This document shows, in pieces, positions 59,680 through 63,581 of a stretch of 63,581 bases of DNA. A program made the translations under genes and the position numbers. The notes beneath the pieces were generated by a model that saw only the letters and a program-made list of their open reading frames with translations, did no database searches and was not told the DNA's origin. Numbering within the stretch: the stretch's first letter is position 1; each line of letters starts with the position of its first letter. The stretch lies in the NCBI GenBank assembly GCA_009784445.1, contig WRBQ01000006.1:1-63581 (forward strand). The letters run 5' to 3'. This DNA is from Oscillospiraceae bacterium (GTDB lineage Bacteria > Bacillota > Clostridia > Oscillospirales > Acutalibacteraceae).

Positions 59680-61473
59680 ATGGCTGATCGTATTTATCGA
59701 TTCCTCGCCAACACAAATATTTACACTGGTGTAGCTACACAAAATGCCGCTGTGGGTGGCGGTAACAATCATATTTTTTTGTGCGACAATACCAACGTGC
59801 CCGGAGCAACGTATACCTATCCCACAGGAGAATCCACATTCGCCAATGTGCGCAATGCGGTGAATACGCTTTATCAAGGCGACCCACTGCTAGCCGGGCA
59901 GGTAATTGCCATGGGCTATGGTTTTCAAAAATGGGTGGTGCCCAAAAGCGGCAAGTCAACCATCACAGTGCGCGGCGGTTGCGGGGGGTCTTCGGGCACC
60001 GCAAGCTCGGTGATTAACTATACTGGTACCAGCGGGCTATCCACGTTGGGCGCCACACTTTCGGGCGGCGGGCTTGGCGGGCGCGGGGCGAAGTTGGTTG
60101 GCGAAGTAAATTTGAACGCAGGCGATGTACTTTATTTGCTAGTGGGTAATCGTGGCAGTTGCGCTACGCAAGGCGTTGGCGGCAACTGGGGCATGCCCGG
60201 CGGTGGCGCAAGCGTGGTTGCGCGTGAGAATCCCAACGGCGCATTCACCATTCTTGGCCGCCGCGTGGAGATTCTTATGGTGGCGGCGGGTGGCGGTGGC
60301 ACTACCAGCTGCCGCGCGGGATATAACGGCGGTGACGGCAATCCAGCACAGGGCGTGAACACCAACGCCGGTGTCACTACCAGCCTTGCAGCAGCAGGCG
60401 GCGGCGGGCTAACAGGCGCTTCTTCACTGGTTTATACAACTGCATCAAGTTACCCTTTCGCCCTTCAGGGGCTCGCTGTGCTTTCGGGCACGCCTTCCAT
60501 GACGGCCAATGCTTCAACCCTTCATGCCCCCAGCTGGGGCGGTGGTGGCTGCGGATGGTATTCCGGTGGTGGCGGCGGCGGTTATTCGGGCGGAAACAGT
60601 GGCACAGGCACTGCTGCAACCAGCGGCAACCAAGGTTACGGTGGTACGTCATACACCAATCCAAATCTTGTGTCGGCGATGTTCCGCGGACATGAATATG
60701 ACCGCAATCTTTCGCCATGGACTTTGCCGGGCGAAATCACCCTTACACTGCCCAGCAAAGATGCGGCAGAGTGGTTTTTAGCACGCGACAGCCAAGGCAA
60801 CAAGGGCTGGGAGTCTGCCCAGCGGCAATGGGCGCTCATCCCCAACCAAGGTGAACTGACGCCGATGGATTTTTCCACTTATGGTGCAGTGCCATCGATA
60901 GACGGGTTTGCGGGATTGCAGCCAAGCAATGTAATATTTTATTGCAGCTCGCCCTACACAAGCAAACAGCTGATCATCGAAGGCTTAGCACGCTACCAAG
61001 TCATCGAAAGCAATTTCGAGTTAGATATGACTGCTGTGGATTCTGTTACTAGCTGGCAAGTCAACGGCAACACCGGTGCCGCCACCATCAAAGTCGCGTT
61101 GTCTGTTGATCACGGGCTGACATATAATATATTGGGTACCGGTTACATGTGGCAGAAAATTGACATTAGCAACCGTGATTTGTTTTTCACACAGGGTATT
61201 GTATTGGGTGACCTCAACACCATCCCCATCGCCAAATGGAAAGAGCTGGGTGCCACCAACCTGCGGCTGGCGTTTATCATCCAGCAAACAGCACAAACGG
61301 CAAGCCCCGTGCTACAGAGCATCACCTTGGTATGCAATTTGCTGGGCGGCTGGAGGAAAGCTCGACATGGCAACGACTACGATTATGAATACATTGCGCC
61401 GCAAACATGCAAGGTCACCATCAATACTGGTGGGGACTACAAAGTGAATTATTTGGATAGAGTGCAGGGCTGA
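59680..61473 (+). CDS. Glycine-rich surface protein (597 aa)
   Basis: ATG 59680 follows CGGAGA, which overlaps the end of the previous gene, and starts 1 base after its TAG. Residues 80-330 are Gly-rich with loops such as GGGLGGRGAKL, VGNRGSCATQGVGGNWGMPGGGASVV and GGGGCGWYSGGGGGGYSGG, like the Gly-rich domains seen in fibre tips and receptor-like proteins. The last 200 residues form a beta domain. No signal peptide. Third gene of the operon. Confidence 0.75.
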   Translation: MADRIYRFLANTNIYTGVATQNAAVGGGNNHIFLCDNTNVPGATYTYPTGESTFANVRNAVNTLYQGDPLLAGQVIAMGYGFQKWVVPKSGKSTITVRGGCGGSSGTASSVINYTGTSGLSTLGATLSGGGLGGRGAKLVGEVNLNAGDVLYLLVGNRGSCATQGVGGNWGMPGGGASVVARENPNGAFTILGRRVEILMVAAGGGGTTSCRAGYNGGDGNPAQGVNTNAGVTTSLAAAGGGGLTGASSLVYTTASSYPFALQGLAVLSGTPSMTANASTLHAPSWGGGGCGWYSGGGGGGYSGGNSGTGTAATSGNQGYGGTSYTNPNLVSAMFRGHEYDRNLSPWTLPGEITLTLPSKDAAEWFLARDSQGNKGWESAQRQWALIPNQGELTPMDFSTYGAVPSIDGFAGLQPSNVIFYCSSPYTSKQLIIEGLARYQVIESNFELDMTAVDSVTSWQVNGNTGAATIKVALSVDHGLTYNILGTGYMWQKIDISNRDLFFTQGIVLGDLNTIPIAKWKELGATNLRLAFIIQQTAQTASPVLQSITLVCNLLGGWRKARHGNDYDYEYIAPQTCKVTINTGGDYKVNYLDRVQG

Positions 61474-61531
61474 TAACGAAATCATGTGCTATTCTCTCTA
61501 CCATGTGGCCCAGTAAAATTGTTCTATGGCG

Positions 61532-61559
61532 TCCTCCCAAGTGATTGCACGCGGGAGGA
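61532..61559. repeat. Hairpin after the glycine-rich gene
   Basis: TCCTCCC (61532-61538) pairs with GGGAGGA (61553-61559); no T run follows. Between here and 61615 I see no gene. Confidence 0.5.
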
Positions 61560-61615
61560 TGGGTCGTCTGTCAAGCGATTTTCATTAAACTTGTGTTCGC
61601 TCATGGTGTTATTTC

Positions 61616-62839
61616 TTATGCGTAAACTGCGCCAAAATCAAGGTAAAACGGGAATTGCCCCACTGTGACCCACTTATGGCTGTAGTGCGTTTGATAGCCA
61701 TCCCAACTGCCGGTGACCCAGCAGCGATAATGGTCAAGTCGCAGACCTAGATCAATACCAATAGTGTCGGTCAAAGTGTTGCTGCCATACCACACAGCTT
61801 CTGTAACCGGCTGCAAATTGCGGGTGGCCAGAGCGGGCAATTCTTTCACCCGTGCTTTGCGCATAAACGAATGCGAAAACATGTCCCAAATGTCTTTTTC
61901 AGCCATCGATAATCTGAAGTCCCAGCTGGCATTGAGCCCGGCGCCGTTGTTGTAGATATTGAAGTCTGAAATTTGCGTGGTTGTGCTTTCGCTCACGGTA
62001 TAGCTTGGGCTAAAGCTGGGGTTTTTCGAGATATCTACACCAACGCTGAATGAACTGCCGGTGGTATAGGTGGTTTGCTTGTTGATATTTTTCGGGTCGG
62101 TGGAAAGTGTGGTGAGTTTGTTGGTTTTGGGCAACATTTGCATGTTGACTGCGGACTGGAAATAGCCTCTGTCGTAGGTGTCGTTGGCTTGCAATTGCCC
62201 GGGGCTGCAGCCAGCACCAAGGCTGCGAATGCGCAGATACTTATATTGTGGGTTATACGAGGCAATCAAGCTGATTTCCATCACCACAGAATTAACGGTC
62301 ACCTGGCTGTCGGTGAGATTGCGTGTGTGCTCAATGGCCAAGTAAATCAGCTTATATTGATGCAGCGGCAACGAACCTAGCGTGCTGTTTTCCACAAGAT
62401 TCGATTGATACAAGCATGCATGGTCGCAGTCCAGCACATCGGCAATTCTGCAGGCTTGTTTGCTTGCGCTTAGTTCTTCAAACATCACTTGCGGTTTATC
62501 ATCTTTGTTCACACAAGCGCATTGGTTGCCTTGTGTGTCTTGGTTTTCGCGGGCTGCGCCTTCCTCTTGTGCGATGCCAAATGCATGCACGGCATAAAAA
62601 TTTGGGTAGGGCTTGATAACCACACATGCAGCGCTCAAACCAAAGCCCAGCGTTTGTGAAAGCATTTCCGGCTCGTTTGCGTTGAACAAAATGAGCGCAT
62701 TGTCGCTTTCCAGTTTTTCTTTGAGCTGTTGGTGATTTTCTTTGTCGCTTAAATCAAACAACAGCGCGTTGGCGGACTCCAACTTGCTTTGCAGCGCATC
62801 GGTTAGTTTGTCCACCCAATGGGTGTTTTTGTTTTCCAT
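61616..62839 (-). CDS. Possible beta-pore-forming-toxin-like protein (leukocidin-like)
   Basis: A 407-residue protein; ATG 62839 lies 11 bases after AAGGAG. The first 90 residues are helical and mixed, with Cys-rich NQCACVNKDD and LDCDHACLY further on. Residues 240-300 read TTYTTGSSFSVGVDIS...SPSYTVSESTTTQISDFNIYNN, like the stem and rim of leukocidin/hemolysin-type beta barrels, and the end has VKELPALATRNLQPVTEAVWYG and SWDGYQTHYSHKW. There is no signal peptide, which is unusual for an exported toxin. The fold call is tentative; a structural spore-surface or lectin-like protein is an alternative. Confidence 0.5.
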   Translation of the reverse strand: MENKNTHWVDKLTDALQSKLESANALLFDLSDKENHQQLKEKLESDNALILFNANEPEMLSQTLGFGLSAACVVIKPYPNFYAVHAFGIAQEEGAARENQDTQGNQCACVNKDDKPQVMFEELSASKQACRIADVLDCDHACLYQSNLVENSTLGSLPLHQYKLIYLAIEHTRNLTDSQVTVNSVVMEISLIASYNPQYKYLRIRSLGAGCSPGQLQANDTYDRGYFQSAVNMQMLPKTNKLTTLSTDPKNINKQTTYTTGSSFSVGVDISKNPSFSPSYTVSESTTTQISDFNIYNNGAGLNASWDFRLSMAEKDIWDMFSHSFMRKARVKELPALATRNLQPVTEAVWYGSNTLTDTIGIDLGLRLDHYRCWVTGSWDGYQTHYSHKWVTVGQFPFYLDFGAVYA

Positions 62840-62906
62840 AAATAAGAGAACTCCTTTCATACTTATTAACAGCATATGAAATTGTTTTAAAAAAGTACCT
62901 CACTGG

Positions 62907-63306
62907 GTGAATGGTGTAGTTGGCTTTGACGTTGAAGTCTACCTAACAGATTCCAACAACGACGGAAGTTTTACCGTCACATTTCCCGACTTGCCCGGCT
63001 GCATCAGCGAGGACAAAAATTTGTTGACGCAATGGGTGGGCTATCTCGCCGACAAAGGCAAGGAAATTCCCGCCGCCACGTCACCGGCAAAAATCAAAGC
63101 CAGCGATGGCGAGTTCGTCAGCTTGGTGCGTAGACACCCGCGCCGTGCGTCGCACGGTGAGCATACCTCGTTGGATGGACGACGAGGTCGCACGCGGCGG
63201 CATCAGCTTGTCGCGCGTGCTGCAAGACGCACTTTCCGACAGGTTCTTTCGCGCACAGAGCTTTGGCTGGAGCTACCATACACCGATAATGCCCGCCGAG
63301 GGTTAA
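62907..63306 (+). pseudogene. Remnant of a HicB-family antitoxin
   Basis: The frame from GTG 62907 has the HicB N-terminal pattern (GSFTVTFPDLPGCISEDKN, then LADKGKEIPAATSPA) but lacks the central EALxxA segment. Near 63134 the frame breaks, and the next frame gives VDTRAVRRTVSIPRWMDDEVARGGISLSRVLQDAL, the DNA-binding tail. No HicA gene is next to it in the window, so it looks like a decayed remnant. No good ribosome binding site precedes it. Confidence 0.65.
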
Positions 63307-63581
63307 TCAGGTGCTAGACCTTGCAGGGTGCGCAGGGCGTTTGTCAAATCTTTGTTTTCTTCGGCTAGTTCCTCGGTACCACGCGTAATCTTGATAAAAT
63401 TTTCAGCTTTTGCCTTGATAGTATACGCCCAGTAGCTGGCGCCGATGGGGCCGGTGAATTGCAGGATGCGCCCGATGAAACATCTTCTCTGCGACTTCGG
63501 CTCAATGAACTCAACACCCACTTGATTGAACTGGTGGCGACTAACACAGCCGGGGGCATTGATGACACCGACAACGATGCC
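63303..63581 (-). CDS. C-terminal part of a protein cut by the window edge, possibly PilZ-like
   Basis: An open minus-strand frame enters at the edge and ends at TAA 63303. The 92 residues contain VGVEFIEPKSQRRCFIGRILQF, which loosely matches the end of a PilZ (cyclic-di-GMP binding) domain, followed by a helical tail (TEELAEENKDLTNALRTLQ). GTG 63521 is a possible internal start without a clear ribosome binding site, so I treat it as partial. Assignment is weak. Confidence 0.4.
   Translation of the reverse strand, partial: GIVVGVINAPGCVSRHQFNQVGVEFIEPKSQRRCFIGRILQFTGPIGASYWAYTIKAKAENFIKITRGTEELAEENKDLTNALRTLQGLAPD

Noticed and set aside
53868..61473. Prophage or contractile injection system
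   Set aside because: Fibre-like modules are present, but no capsid, portal, terminase, tube, sheath, baseplate, holin or integrase gene was seen in the window.
61616..62839. Calling the protein a confirmed secreted toxin
   Set aside because: No signal peptide and only short resemblance to leukocidin-type barrels; kept as a tentative call.

Overview
The window reads as chromosomal DNA of an endospore-forming Clostridia-type Firmicute. The evidence is yunB, two CotF-like coat proteins, the sipL-spoIVA pair, ireB, hemZ, many TTGACA/TATAAT promoters, strong AGGAGG ribosome binding sites and U-tailed hairpin terminators. Two alpha-L-fucosidases suggest a diet of host or plant glycans, so an animal gut is plausible (inference). 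A perfect parS site (36261-36276) suggests the origin-proximal part of the chromosome.

Layout. 1-2925: a lipoprotein hydrolase, three tiny membrane proteins and yunB. 3013-7464: a GH29 fucosidase and a convergent GH95 fucosidase gene broken by two frameshifts, with a LacI-type operator/promoter. 7505-10325 (minus): a Cys/Pro-rich probable coat protein, an exported PHP-domain protein and two CotF-like proteins. 10385-15083: an argF-led six-gene operon joined by 4-bp overlaps. 15227-22179: rpsT, tRNA-Thr, U32 peptidase-hemZ, ireB and tex. 22235-24966 (minus): rfbC and rfbD interleaved with two paralogous lipoproteins. 25002-29959: small probable spore proteins, an acyltransferase-like protein, rsmI and a HEAT-like protein. 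30101-36122: assorted small regulators, a nitroreductase, a secreted lipase-like protein, GNAT and a membrane-anchored trigger-factor-like isomerase. 36261-39373: parS, sipL, spoIVA. 39502-46921: a lone solute-binding lipoprotein, a DUF1854/ABC exporter cluster and a small exported protein. 47030: tRNA-Val.

The accessory part, 47.4-62.9 kb, is the most unusual. It encodes very large surface-type proteins that lack signal peptides: an 1826-residue DUF11-repeat protein with a Cys/Pro-rich linker, a 700-residue collagen-like GXT protein with a Cys-rich head (BclA-like layout), a 1228-residue tail-fibre-like protein, a glycine-rich 597-residue protein, and a possible beta-pore-forming-toxin-like protein. 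No capsid, terminase, portal, tail-tube or integrase gene accompanies them. Signal-less, Cys-rich, collagen-like and DUF11 proteins in a sporeformer fit a mother-cell-assembled spore appendage or exosporium nap better than a prophage. This is a hypothesis. A seven-A tract at the 3' end of the DUF11 gene is a candidate -1 frameshift site that would replace the last three residues with 68 others.

Short dispersed repeats are frequent: a CCACCTGCGGTGG palindrome joined to a CGCTTCGCTGTGC motif, heptad ACTAACC inverted arrays, and a GTAGGGGC element. Several breaks (GH95 twice, perhaps the DUF11 end) lie at homopolymers, so sequencing error must be excluded before calling them biological.
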